A DNA stretch of 64,000 bases from Glycomyces harbinensis. GTDB taxonomy: Bacteria; Actinomycetota; Actinomycetes; Mycobacteriales; Micromonosporaceae. Every line of letters starts with the position of its first letter. Positions within the stretch are counted from its first letter, which is position 1. The stretch is from the NCBI RefSeq assembly GCF_900101745.1, contig NZ_FNAD01000008.1:62001-126000 (forward strand), written 5' to 3'. The notes under the pieces were generated by a model. That model did not search any database and was not told the origin of the DNA. It saw nothing but the letters and a program-made list of their open reading frames with translations. The position numbers and the translations under genes were made by a program. Positions 25,626-34,165 of this stretch are shown here, piece after piece.

Positions 25626-27704
25626 CTACTTGGCGATCTCCAGGGCGGGCTTCTCGGCGACGCCGAGCTCCTTCGCCTTGCCCAGGAGGCCGGAGAGGAC
25701 GTCGTGGTCGCCGCCGCCCTGCATGAGCTTGACGAGCGCGGCCGAGACCGTCAGGTTCTTCACGTCCTCGGAGCCGATGGACGCCAAGGCGCCCTTGAAG
25801 TCCTCGGCGAACGAGGTCGAGCCGTTGCCCCACTGCCCTTCTGAGAACTGTGCGGCGACGGTCTGGGCGACCTCGGAGTGGGCGACGAAGCCGTCCACGG
25901 CCTTGCCGTAGCCGATCGCGCCGACCACCCGGTCGAAGAACTGGGTGTCGCCGCCGACCAGCGAGATGTCGGCCTTCGACAGCCCGGCGGCGATGACGCC
26001 GGCCTGCTGCTCGGCGATGGAGCGGCGGGCCTCGATCTCGGCGCCGCGCAGCTCCTTCTCCATCTCCAGGCGCAGGCGGTACTCCTCGTGCCCGCGCGAG
26101 GCCTCGGACAGGGCGTCCATGGCGACGGCCTTCTCGGTGAGCCCGGCGGACTCGGCGAGCAGCCGCTCGCGCAGGGCGTTCGCGTCGGACGTGCCCTTCG
26201 CGGCGGTCGTGTCCGCCTCGGCCTTGCCGATCGCGGCCAGCGCCTCGGCCTCGGCCAGGCCCTTCGCCTCGGCGGCCTTCGCCTCGGCGAGCCCGCCCTT
26301 CTCGATCGCGTCCGCCTCGGCCTCGCGGACCTGGACGGCGGCCAGGCCCGGGGCGGCCGCGATGGCCTGGTCCCCTTCGGCCTGGCGGATCTTCGCGCGC
26401 GCCTCGAGTTCGGCGGCCTGCTGGGCGGCCTCGGCCTCGGTGAGGCGCTGGCGGGCGAGGTGCTTGGAGGCGGCCTCGGCCGCTTCGGCGGCCTTGATGT
26501 CCTTGACCAGGCCTTCTTGCGCTTCGGCTTCGGCGAGGATGATGACGCGCGAGCGCTCGCGCTCGGCCTCTTCGACCGCGCGCAGGCGCTTGATGCCCTC
26601 TTCCTGCTCGGCGACGGTCTTCTCGACGGCGATGCGCTCGCGGATGACGTCGGCGATCTCGCGCTTCTGGCCTTCGAGCTCCTTGTTCGCGCCGATGCGG
26701 GCGAGCTCTTCCTCGCGTTCGCGGGCGACGACCTCGAGGATGCGGTCCTTCTCGATGCGCTCGGTCTCCACGGCGATGACGCGTTCGCGGTTCTTCTCGG
26801 CGACGGCGATCTCGCGCAGGCGGTTCTCGTGCTGGATGCCCGTGGCCTCTTCGGTCTTGATGCGGGCGGTCTCGGACTTGAGCCGCTCCTCGGCCTGGAC
26901 CTTCTGGACCTCGGCGTTCTCGCGGGCGCGCAGCGTCTCGATCTCGCGCTGCTGGCGGATCTCGGCCTCGGTCTGGCGGCGCTCGAGTTCGAGCACGGCC
27001 TCGCGGGCCTCGACGTCCTGGCGCTTGATCTCCTTCTCCTCGGTGCGGCGGTGCTCGTTGGTGGTGACCGCTTCGATCGCGGTGAGCTGGGTGATCTTGC
27101 GGATGCCCTGCGCGTCGAGGATGTTCTTGGGGTCGAGCTGATCCATGGGGGTCTGCTCGAGGTAGTCGATCGCGGCGTCCTCGAGGGAGTAGCCGTTGAG
27201 GTCGGTGCCGATCACGTTGAGGATGCGGTCGCGGAACTCGTCGCGGTTGGTGTACAGGTCGGTGAAGTCGAGCTGCTTGCCGACGGTCTTGAGGGCCTCG
27301 GCGAACTTGGCGTTGAACAGCTCCTGGAGCGTGTCCTGGTCCGAGGCGCGCTTGGTGCCGATCGCGCCGGCGACGTTGAGCACGTCGTCGACCGTGGCGT
27401 TGACCCGCACGAAGAACGTGATCGAGATGTCGGCGCGGATGTTGTCCTGGCAGATCAGGCCGTCCTTGCCCGCGCGGTTGATCTCGATGGTCTTCACCGA
27501 GATGTCCATGTACTCGGCGCGGTGGATGATCGGCAGGACCAGCGCCGACGTGAAGGACACGCGGCGGGTGCGGAGCTTGGTGACGACCAGGGCCTGGCCG
27601 GGGGCGACCTTGCGGTACAGCCGGATGACCATGAGCAGCACGCCCAGGAAGATCAGCGCCGCGACCAGGATGGTGATCAGCGTCGTCGTGTTGGAGGCGT
27701 CCAT
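25626..27704 (-). CDS. Flotillin-like SPFH-domain membrane protein
   Basis: The 692-aa protein has one N-terminal transmembrane helix (about residues 8-28), an SPFH/band-7 domain (30-230) and a long charged coiled coil (230-570) rich in A/E/K/R with A-E-A-x-A repeats typical of flotillins (YqiK/FloT type). The C-terminal stretch (about 590-692) has a short Gly-rich domain. Flotillins build large ring or cage scaffolds in membrane microdomains. The NfeD-like gene upstream and the DUF3686 ATPase downstream are classic neighbours. AGGAAC lies before the start. Confidence 0.88.
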   Translation of the reverse strand: MDASNTTTLITILVAALIFLGVLLMVIRLYRKVAPGQALVVTKLRTRRVSFTSALVLPIIHRAEYMDISVKTIEINRAGKDGLICQDNIRADISITFFVRVNATVDDVLNVAGAIGTKRASDQDTLQELFNAKFAEALKTVGKQLDFTDLYTNRDEFRDRILNVIGTDLNGYSLEDAAIDYLEQTPMDQLDPKNILDAQGIRKITQLTAIEAVTTNEHRRTEEKEIKRQDVEAREAVLELERRQTEAEIRQQREIETLRARENAEVQKVQAEERLKSETARIKTEEATGIQHENRLREIAVAEKNRERVIAVETERIEKDRILEVVAREREEELARIGANKELEGQKREIADVIRERIAVEKTVAEQEEGIKRLRAVEEAERERSRVIILAEAEAQEGLVKDIKAAEAAEAASKHLARQRLTEAEAAQQAAELEARAKIRQAEGDQAIAAAPGLAAVQVREAEADAIEKGGLAEAKAAEAKGLAEAEALAAIGKAEADTTAAKGTSDANALRERLLAESAGLTEKAVAMDALSEASRGHEEYRLRLEMEKELRGAEIEARRSIAEQQAGVIAAGLSKADISLVGGDTQFFDRVVGAIGYGKAVDGFVAHSEVAQTVAAQFSEGQWGNGSTSFAEDFKGALASIGSEDVKNLTVSAALVKLMQGGGDHDVLSGLLGKAKELGVAEKPALEIAK

Positions 27705-27875
27705 ATGATGTGGTTCCTATCGGGACTTCGGGGGAACGGTCGGGGTCGGGGCGGTGTTGGGCGTGAGGACACGATAACCGGGCCGTGCCGGTTCCGGGGT
27801 ACGCGACCTGGGCTCGGGCACGAATCAGGGAGAACACGCGCTCGGGGCCCGTGGGGTTTCAGTGACGGGGCGGAC

Positions 27876-28541
27876 TCAGTTGCCGAGGACGGCGATGTCC
27901 GGGGGGAGCGCGACCGGGACGACCAGGAACACCCGGTCGATCTCGTCGTAGTCGAAGACCACCACCTTGGAGTGGCGGGCGAACAGGGAGTCTTCGATGC
28001 CCTCGGGCTCGTGGGGCGAGCGGCGCACGTTGATGAGCAGGAGGTGGCCCTCCTCGTCGGTGATCTCGGCCTGGCCCGTGTCCAGCGTCACGGTGCCCGA
28101 GCGCACGACGCACACCTTGCCGACCAGGTCGGCGTGGGCGGTCGCCGGGGCCTCCTCGAACAGCTTCGCGAGGGGGCGGGTGAGGAGGTTCGCGCCGAGC
28201 ATCCCGACGCCGATCCCGGCGACGAGCACCGCTATCCCCGAGGCCGCGGGCGGGATGAACATGTCGGAGCGGCGGACCCAGGTCGTGCCGAGCACGGTCA
28301 CGATCCAACCCAAGGTGATCCACAGCGACAGCACGACGGTGAAGGGGACGGCGCCGAACCCGAACGCCGACCAGAAGCCGCCGCCCGCCTCGACCTCGGC
28401 GTCCGAATCGGTCCCGAAGTCGACGATGTCCACGTCCAGTGCGCCGATGATCACGGTGAGCCAGTACAGGACCACGAGCACGAGGCCGAAGGTGAAGACG
28501 ACCGGCGGAAAGGATAGGGCGATATCCAGGAACTCACTCAT
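27876..28541 (-). CDS. NfeD/YqiJ-like membrane protein with C-terminal OB-fold region
   Basis: The 221-aa protein has hydrophobic helices near residues 12-32, 55-80 and 93-115, followed by a cytoplasmic beta-rich C-terminus (VGKVCVVRSGTVTLDTGQAEITDE...HLLLINVRR) that looks like an OB fold of NfeD/YqiJ type, which pairs with flotillins. The start at 28541 (MSEFLDIAL) is preferred over an upstream ATG at 28679 because AAGGA is present and the extra leader is low complexity. It lies 170 nt upstream of the flotillin gene in the same direction. Confidence 0.8.
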   Translation of the reverse strand: MSEFLDIALSFPPVVFTFGLVLVVLYWLTVIIGALDVDIVDFGTDSDAEVEAGGGFWSAFGFGAVPFTVVLSLWITLGWIVTVLGTTWVRRSDMFIPPAASGIAVLVAGIGVGMLGANLLTRPLAKLFEEAPATAHADLVGKVCVVRSGTVTLDTGQAEITDEEGHLLLINVRRSPHEPEGIEDSLFARHSKVVVFDYDEIDRVFLVVPVALPPDIAVLGN

Positions 28542-28924
28542 GGGGCACGGGTCCTTCTCGGCGAATCCGAGGTACGCCGCGCGGGCGCCGGGTCGGGCGT
28601 TCACGGGCGTCGCTCGGTGCTGTCTGCCGTCCGCGCGCGAGCAACGCGCGGGCGGGTTTCTGCGGTTGTGAGGGCACAAGGGTCAGCAGTTCGGGCCTGC
28701 TTCTAGGGTAATGCACGCGGGCGATGCGGGGAAGGTTGCGCAAAGCGGACGATCGCGGACGTTGACCCGCCCCGTCCCGGCACCGGCGCCCTCGTGCGGC
28801 CAGGGCGCGCGAAGCCGGACCGCGATATGGTGTGACCGGTCGAACAGCCGCCGTCCGGGTGCGCCGCAACCGCGCGGAGCACGGACGGGCGCGGCTCGCG
28901 AACCCGTCGAGAAGGGGAGGACCG
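28542..28924. promoter_or_regulatory. Divergent promoter region of the flotillin and FtsK-type units
   Basis: These 383 bases separate two divergent units and must hold both promoters. No strong consensus promoter stands out; possible -10-like elements are TATGGT at 28827 (plus strand) and TACCCT around 28713 (minus strand), without convincing -35 partners. No open frame with a ribosome site was found. Confidence 0.4.
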
Positions 28925-31351
28925 GTGCCCGGTTTCCAGACTGCGCTGGCGAACGCGGCCGCGGGCGGCGACGCCGCCGCCGCCAGGCTCGCCGCGGCGG
29001 CGCACCGCCTCGGGGACGGCGCGTTCCAGACCCCCGTCGACCCCGAGCTGCTCGCGGCCGAACGCCAGATCGGTGAAGCGGCCGCCGCCTCCGCAGCGCA
29101 GCTGCGCACCGACCCCGAACTCCTCCAGGCCGGCCGCGTGATCCTCCATGAAGGACGGACGGTGCCGCTGATGGTGCCGTTCGGCCGGCGGGGGCACCTG
29201 GCCACGAGCGCGGACGCGCGCGTCGAAGGCGTCGCGACCCTGGTGCGGACCGCGATCCTCCACGCCGTCGCGACCCGCGAACCCGGCGGCCTGCGGGTCG
29301 TCGGGATCGACCTCGCGACGCTCGGCGCGAGCTTCGCGCCGCTGCGACCGCTCGCCGACGCGGGCGTGATCGAGGCGGTCGCCACCGACTCCCGCACGGC
29401 CGCCGACGCCGTCGCCATGGCCGAAACCCAAGTGTCCGAGCACATCGCGGGACGCCGCAGCGACCGGCTGCTCCTGGTCGTCGCCTCCCTCGGGGAGGCC
29501 CCGCGGGCACTGGTGGAGCGCATCGACGCCGTGGCGCGTTCGGGCCTGGCCCACGGGGTCACGGTCCTCGGATGCGGCCTGGCACAGCTGCCGCAGGCCG
29601 CGGTCATGCACGCGGTCGGCGACCATGTCGAGCTCGCGCACCCGCCCGCGGCGCCGTTCGGGCGCGGCGAGCGCCTCGCGGCCCCGGTCGCCTGGCCCCA
29701 GCCGCTGGAGGCGTCCTTCGTGTCCGGTGAGGCGCTGCGGCTCGCCGAGCGCGCCAAGGCCGCCGCGACGCTGACGTTCAGCGACCTCATCCCGGCGGCC
29801 CCCGAATCCGGCGACCCCGCAAAGGGTTTGGAAGTCCTGGTCGGGCGCGACGCGGCCGGCGAGGTGCGGCTGCGGTTCGACGACGCGACCCCGCACTGGC
29901 TCGTCGGCGGGCGCACCGGCGGAGGCAAGACCGTGTTCCTCCTCGACGTCCTCTACGGCCTCGCCTCCCGTTACGCCCCAACGGACATGGCACTGTTCCT
30001 GCTCGACTTCAAAGAGGGCGTGTCGTTCACCGAGTTCATCCCGACCGAACGCGACCAGAGCTTCATCCCCCACGCGCGGGCCGTCGGCGTCGAATCCGAC
30101 CGCGAGTACGGACTCGCGGTCCTGTCCACCTTGAACGAGGAGATGACGCGCCGCTCGACGGTGATGAAGCGCTACGGGGTGGCGTCCTTCTCGGGGCTGC
30201 GCGCGCACGAGTCGTACCCGCGGATCGTGTGCGTGGCCGACGAGTTCCAGGTGCTCCTGGCCGGGAACGACCGCGTCGCCTCCGAAGCCGTCGCACTGCT
30301 GGAGAACCTGGCCCGCAAGGGCCGGTCCTACGGCGTGCACCTGGTGCTCGCGTCGCAGACGATCTCCGGGATCGAGGCCCTGTGGGCCAAGAAGGACTCG
30401 ATCTTCGGGCAGTTCCCGATGCGCATCGCCCTGCCGGGCGCGCGCACCGTGCTGGAGCACAACAACGACGCGGCCACGCGGATCTCGCTCGGGCAGGTCG
30501 TGGTCAACCCCGAGGGCGGCACCGCCGGGGCCGACCGGATCGCGCGCTTCCCCGACACCGACCCCGAAGTCATGCACCGCCTGCGCGAACAGCTCGGCGC
30601 CGCCCACGCCGGCGTCGGCGCGCCGCGCGTCTTCTACGGGTACCGGCCCGTGCACCTCGACGAGACGCTGCCGGGCGAACGGAAGCCCGGGCGGGCGCTG
30701 CTGGGCCGCGAGGTCTCCCTGCGCCTCGACGCGGCCGGCGTCGACCTCGACAACCGGCCCGGCCGCCACCTGGCCGTGCTCGGCTCCGACCCGGTCGGCG
30801 GCGAAGCCCTCGAAGCGGCCGTCGAAGCCCTGGCGGGCAACGGTTCACGGATCTGGGCCGCCGACTTCACCGGGACCGCCGACACCGGCGCGGCAGCCGA
30901 GCGGATCGCACCCGAGACGTTCACCGCGCGGCTCGCGGCGATCCCCGACGGCACCGTGCTGGCCGCCTGGGGCCTCGACGCGGCCGCGTTCGACGCCAAG
31001 GCGCAGAAGGCATTGCGCGACCTCCTGCGGACCGGCCCGGCGCGCGGCGTGCACCTGCTCGGCTGGTGGCGGAACTTCCGGCGCTTCACCGACGACATCG
31101 GCGGCAGCGCCGGACGCGAGGACGTCGCGTGCGCGCTCGTGCTCAACCTGCCCGGCGGGGAGATCATGGGGCACTTCGGCACCCAGTTCCAGCACTGGCA
31201 TCCGCGGGCCGGGCGCGCGCTCCTGATCGACCGCCACGCCGACACCGGGGGCGGACGGCTCATCGTCCCGTTCTCCCGGCCCGAAAGCCATGAAGCGGCC
31301 CCCGGACCGCAGCGCAGCGGCGAGGCCGCGCCGGAGAGGATGCGCCCGTGA
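28925..31351 (+). CDS. FtsK/SpoIIIE-type ATPase (HerA-FtsK superfamily)
   Basis: The 808-aa soluble protein has no membrane helix. An N-terminal region of about 290 residues binds a partner or DNA; the FtsK_SpoIIIE ATPase has Walker A GRTGGGKT at residues 329-336, the family DFKEG motif near 362, and Walker B ADEFQVLL near 438. The motor region ends near 560 and a second, degenerate ATPase-like half follows (GRHLAVLGSDPVGGEALE...), as in tandem FtsK proteins. It would move DNA or thread a polymer. The GTG at 28925 is supported by GGGGAGG. Its stop overlaps the next start by 4 nt. Confidence 0.85.
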   Translation: MPGFQTALANAAAGGDAAAARLAAAAHRLGDGAFQTPVDPELLAAERQIGEAAAASAAQLRTDPELLQAGRVILHEGRTVPLMVPFGRRGHLATSADARVEGVATLVRTAILHAVATREPGGLRVVGIDLATLGASFAPLRPLADAGVIEAVATDSRTAADAVAMAETQVSEHIAGRRSDRLLLVVASLGEAPRALVERIDAVARSGLAHGVTVLGCGLAQLPQAAVMHAVGDHVELAHPPAAPFGRGERLAAPVAWPQPLEASFVSGEALRLAERAKAAATLTFSDLIPAAPESGDPAKGLEVLVGRDAAGEVRLRFDDATPHWLVGGRTGGGKTVFLLDVLYGLASRYAPTDMALFLLDFKEGVSFTEFIPTERDQSFIPHARAVGVESDREYGLAVLSTLNEEMTRRSTVMKRYGVASFSGLRAHESYPRIVCVADEFQVLLAGNDRVASEAVALLENLARKGRSYGVHLVLASQTISGIEALWAKKDSIFGQFPMRIALPGARTVLEHNNDAATRISLGQVVVNPEGGTAGADRIARFPDTDPEVMHRLREQLGAAHAGVGAPRVFYGYRPVHLDETLPGERKPGRALLGREVSLRLDAAGVDLDNRPGRHLAVLGSDPVGGEALEAAVEALAGNGSRIWAADFTGTADTGAAAERIAPETFTARLAAIPDGTVLAAWGLDAAAFDAKAQKALRDLLRTGPARGVHLLGWWRNFRRFTDDIGGSAGREDVACALVLNLPGGEIMGHFGTQFQHWHPRAGRALLIDRHADTGGGRLIVPFSRPESHEAAPGPQRSGEAAPERMRP

Positions 31352-31974
31352 CCGCCTTCGACGACTACCTCGCGCAGATGCGGCGCCTCGACGAGGCGCG
31401 GCGCGGCGCCGACGAGGCCGCCGCGCGCACCGCCACCGCGACCGAATCGCTCGGCCAGCGGGCCGGGCGCCTCACCGAGCAGGCCGCCGCGCAGCGGGCG
31501 GCCGTGGACGACCTGGCGAGGGCCGCGCGCGTCGCACCCCCGCAGCGGACGGCGGCCCCACCGCCGCTCGGCGACCCCGTCGCCGAGATCGACGCCGCCG
31601 AAGCGGACCTGCGCACGGCCGCAGCGCAACTGGAGGAGGCGCGGTTCCTCGCGCACCGCCCGCCGTGGCTGCCGCGCTGGCGCTCCGACGAACGCAACGG
31701 CCTCGTCTACGGGGTGTTCGCGGCGGCGTGCGTGGTGGTGCAGCTGCTGGTGCTGCGCAACGTCAGGGCCGACGACCTGACCGCGGCGATCCTGCTGGGC
31801 GCGATCCTCGTCGCCGCGCCGCTCGCGGCGTTCTGCCTGGGCTGGCTGACGATCGGCGTGGCCGCGAGGCCGAAGATCGGCGACGAGTCGGCAAAGCTCG
31901 AACGCAACTTCCGCCTGGGCCTGGTCCTGTGCGGCTCAACGCTGGTGGTGGCCTGCATGGGCTTCTTCAGCTGA
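31348..31974 (+). CDS. Coiled-coil membrane protein coupled to the FtsK-type ATPase
   Basis: The 208-aa protein has an Ala/Arg-rich N-terminal coiled coil (residues 1-115), two membrane helices (about 122-142 and 148-172), a short loop and a third at 188-206. It has no known domain. The GTG start overlaps the stop of the ATPase gene (GTGA), so translation is coupled and the products likely form a complex: the membrane protein could tether the ATPase. Its context, divergent to flotillin and NfeD genes, suggests a membrane platform. Confidence 0.65.
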   Translation: MTAFDDYLAQMRRLDEARRGADEAAARTATATESLGQRAGRLTEQAAAQRAAVDDLARAARVAPPQRTAAPPPLGDPVAEIDAAEADLRTAAAQLEEARFLAHRPPWLPRWRSDERNGLVYGVFAAACVVVQLLVLRNVRADDLTAAILLGAILVAAPLAAFCLGWLTIGVAARPKIGDESAKLERNFRLGLVLCGSTLVVACMGFFS

Positions 31975-32193
31975 GCCCGACTGCGGGCAACGACGACAGC
32001 GTCAGCATTCCGACGCTGACTCGTCGTGTCGCAGCGCGTCATTGCCGCTCTGTTCGAACGAGTCCTCATACCGTCTCGTGGGTGACCACATATGAGCACG
32101 AAGCGCCTTTGCGGTTCATGCGCTTGCAGGAGATGATCATGAGCGACACCGCGCTCCCGAACACCTACAGGCTGGGCCTGCGTCTGAGACCAC

Positions 32194-32235
32194 GAATGCT
32201 GAGGGGCCCGCCGTGCGGCGGGCCCCTCAGCATTC
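32194..32235. terminator. Very stable hairpin, probable bidirectional terminator
   Basis: A perfect 19-bp inverted repeat with a 4-nt loop (GTGC) lies between the convergent units ending at 31974 and 32249. There is no T-run on either side, so it may act as a stabiliser or Rho-independent stop of the U-poor actinobacterial type. Confidence 0.7.
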
Positions 32236-32248
32236 ACCAAGCATGTGC

Positions 32249-32671
32249 CTAGACGACCCGGCGGCGCTTCAGCAGGTACACGAGGCCCGCCACCGGCAGC
32301 ACCAGCGGGACGTAGCCGTAGCCCGAACCGAAGTGCGACCACACCGACGGCTCCGGGAACCAGTCCGGCACCGCGAAACTCAACGCGCCCACCGCGACCA
32401 CACCCGCCAGCTCGACCCCCACGGCCGCCAGCGCCAGCCGTCCCGCACCCCTGATGATCGCGATCGCCGCCACCAGGTAGATCGCCGCGGCGATCGCGCT
32501 CAGCGCGAAGCTCACCGGCGCCTCGCCGAACTTCGTCGCCACCTGGAACAGCGCCCGCGCCCCCGCCGACACCGCGAACACGACGTACACGAGCACGATG
32601 AGGCGCCCGAAACCCGACGCGAGCGAACGGGGCTCGGCCGACTCGGCGGCCGGCGCGGTGCGGTCAGACAT
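32249..32671 (-). CDS. Small four-helix membrane protein
   Basis: The 140-aa product has four hydrophobic helices (about residues 22-44, 54-74, 79-100, 115-134), a short basic C-terminus (KRRRVV) and an acidic N-terminus. It has no catalytic motif. It overlaps the preceding gene by 8 nt, so the two membrane proteins are translationally coupled and probably act together. Such pairs of small membrane proteins are common beside Moco genes in actinobacteria, but no function is known. Confidence 0.7.
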   Translation of the reverse strand: MSDRTAPAAESAEPRSLASGFGRLIVLVYVVFAVSAGARALFQVATKFGEAPVSFALSAIAAAIYLVAAIAIIRGAGRLALAAVGVELAGVVAVGALSFAVPDWFPEPSVWSHFGSGYGYVPLVLPVAGLVYLLKRRRVV

Positions 32672-33029
32672 GGATCTGGAACTCCCAAATCTGGTGGATG
32701 CGCAGCATGAGCGCCGCGACGATGAGACCCGAAGCGGCCACCGTGCCGATCCCCCATCGGCTCCGGTCGATCGAACCCCAGAACGTCGCCGCGACCGGCA
32801 CCAGCAGCGTCGTCACCAGGTACGAGAAGAACAGCGCCTTCCCGTCGCCCGCCTCACCGGGCACGACCGCGATCGACACCGCGAGCTGCGCCAGCAGCAG
32901 GACCTCCAGCGCCGCGACCCCGACCAGGTGGCGGCGGCCCACCTGCCGCGAGCGGGCCGTGTCGACGAAGAACCAGGCGCTCATCGCCACCGCGGCGCCC
33001 TGGTTGACGAGGTAGAGCCATTCGATCAC
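32664..33029 (-). CDS. Small membrane protein, partner of the four-helix protein
   Basis: The 121-aa product starts at a GTG (33029; MIEWLYLVNQG). Four hydrophobic helices are visible: residues 3-22, 33-53, 66-84 and 93-112. The end HQIWEFQIHV is unusual in its aromatic character. The frame extends further upstream, but that leader would be proline/glycine-rich and unlike a membrane N-terminus. The gene overlaps the next by 8 nt. The shared promoter lies between 33029 and moaC. Confidence 0.65.
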   Translation of the reverse strand: MIEWLYLVNQGAAVAMSAWFFVDTARSRQVGRRHLVGVAALEVLLLAQLAVSIAVVPGEAGDGKALFFSYLVTTLLVPVAATFWGSIDRSRWGIGTVAASGLIVAALMLRIHQIWEFQIHV

Positions 33030-33145
33030 GCACCTGACGCTAATACAGGCCCCCGGCGGCGAATCCGAGGCCGCACCGCGAAGTGGCCGCCGCCGGACCC
33101 CGGGGCCCGCCGCGCCGGACATTCGGCGCCGTCACCCCCCGCGAC

Positions 33146-33151
33146 TAGACT
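33146..33151 (+). promoter_or_regulatory. Leaderless -10 element of moaC
   Basis: TAGACT ends seven nucleotides before the ATG of moaC and there is no ribosome-binding site, the pattern of leaderless transcripts that are common in actinobacteria. A -35 is not obvious. Confidence 0.45.
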
Positions 33152-33158
33152 TTCGGGC

Positions 33159-33689
33159 ATGTCTGACCTCACGCATGTCGACTCGACCGGAGCCGCCCGG
33201 ATGGTGGACGTCTCCGGCAAGGACGTCTCGCAGCGCTCGGCCCTGGCGACCGGGCGCCTCGTCACGACCCCGGAAGTCGTCGCCGCCCTGCGCGAGAACT
33301 CCCTGGCCAAGGGCGACGCGCTCGCCACGGCCCGGATCGCGGGGATCATGGCCGCGAAGCGGACGCCGGACCTGGTGCCGCTGTGCCACCCGATCGGGAT
33401 CAGCGGCGTGAAGGTCGACCTCACGGTGACCGACGAGGGCGTCGACATCGCCGCGCGCGTGAAGACCGCCGACCGCACCGGCGTCGAGATGGAGGCCCTG
33501 ACCGCCGTCTCGGTGGCGGCGCTGACGCTCGTGGACATGGTCAAGGCCGTCGACCCGGCCGCCGTCATCACCGACATCAAGGTCGAGGAGAAACTCGGCG
33601 GGAAGACACGGGAATGGCGGCGCGAAGGGGGAAGCGAGCGCAGCGAGCGGTCGGGCGGGGCGACGGGTGCGGGCTCGTGGCAGCGGTGA
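33159..33689 (+). CDS. moaC: Cyclic pyranopterin monophosphate synthase MoaC
   Basis: The 176-aa product converts 3',8-cyclo-GTP (made by MoaA) into cyclic pyranopterin monophosphate, an early step of molybdenum-cofactor synthesis. Family signatures are DVSGKDVSQRSALATGR, the active-site region LCHPIGISG, and EMEALTAVSVAALT with D-M-V-K-A. The last 20 residues (from GGSERSERS) are a low-complexity extension coded by a repeat-like GCGAGCGCAGCGAGCG stretch. The next gene starts within the stop codon (GTGA), so translation is coupled. moaA and moaD are not in the window. Confidence 0.95.
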   Translation: MSDLTHVDSTGAARMVDVSGKDVSQRSALATGRLVTTPEVVAALRENSLAKGDALATARIAGIMAAKRTPDLVPLCHPIGISGVKVDLTVTDEGVDIAARVKTADRTGVEMEALTAVSVAALTLVDMVKAVDPAAVITDIKVEEKLGGKTREWRREGGSERSERSGGATGAGSWQR

Positions 33690-34165
33690 AGGTCGAAGTC
33701 GTCGTCGCCTCCAATCGCGCCGCCGACGGGGTTTACGAGGACGCCTCCGGGCCGATCCTGGTCGAGGGCTTCCGGTCCAGCGGCTTCGACGTGACCGGTC
33801 CGGTCGTCGTCCACGACGGCCCCGAAGTGAAGACCGCCCTGGAAGACGCCGTCGCACGCGGCGCCGACCTGGTCGTCACCTCCGGCGGGACCGGCCTGAC
33901 CTCCAAGGACCTGACCCCCGAGATGACCGCGCAGGTCGTCGACGTGCCCGTGCCGGGCATCGCCGAGGCGATCCGCGCCGCCGGGCTCGCGAAGACCCCG
34001 CGCGCGGCGCTGTCGCGGGGCATCGCCGGGTACACCGGCACGACGCTGATCGTGAACCTGGCCGGCTCGAAGGGCGCGGCCAAGGACGGCCTCGCGGTGC
34101 TCACCGCGACGTTCGTCGAGCACGCGGTCTCCCAGCTGCACGACGGCGACCACGAGAGGAACTGA
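33686..34165 (+). CDS. Molybdopterin adenylyltransferase-like protein MogA/MoaB
   Basis: The 159-aa MoCF_biosynth-domain protein has the motif VTSGGTGLTSKDLTPE typical of Mog/MoaB and an ending STARGIAGYTGTTLIVNL-type segment (LSRGIAGYTGTTL, residues about 112-124). It adenylylates molybdopterin before molybdenum insertion by MoeA. The start GTG at 33686 overlaps the moaC stop; an upstream GTG at 33677 would add three residues. The junction with moeA is TGATG, again overlapping, showing a tightly coupled operon. Confidence 0.9.
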   Translation: MKVEVVVASNRAADGVYEDASGPILVEGFRSSGFDVTGPVVVHDGPEVKTALEDAVARGADLVVTSGGTGLTSKDLTPEMTAQVVDVPVPGIAEAIRAAGLAKTPRAALSRGIAGYTGTTLIVNLAGSKGAAKDGLAVLTATFVEHAVSQLHDGDHERN

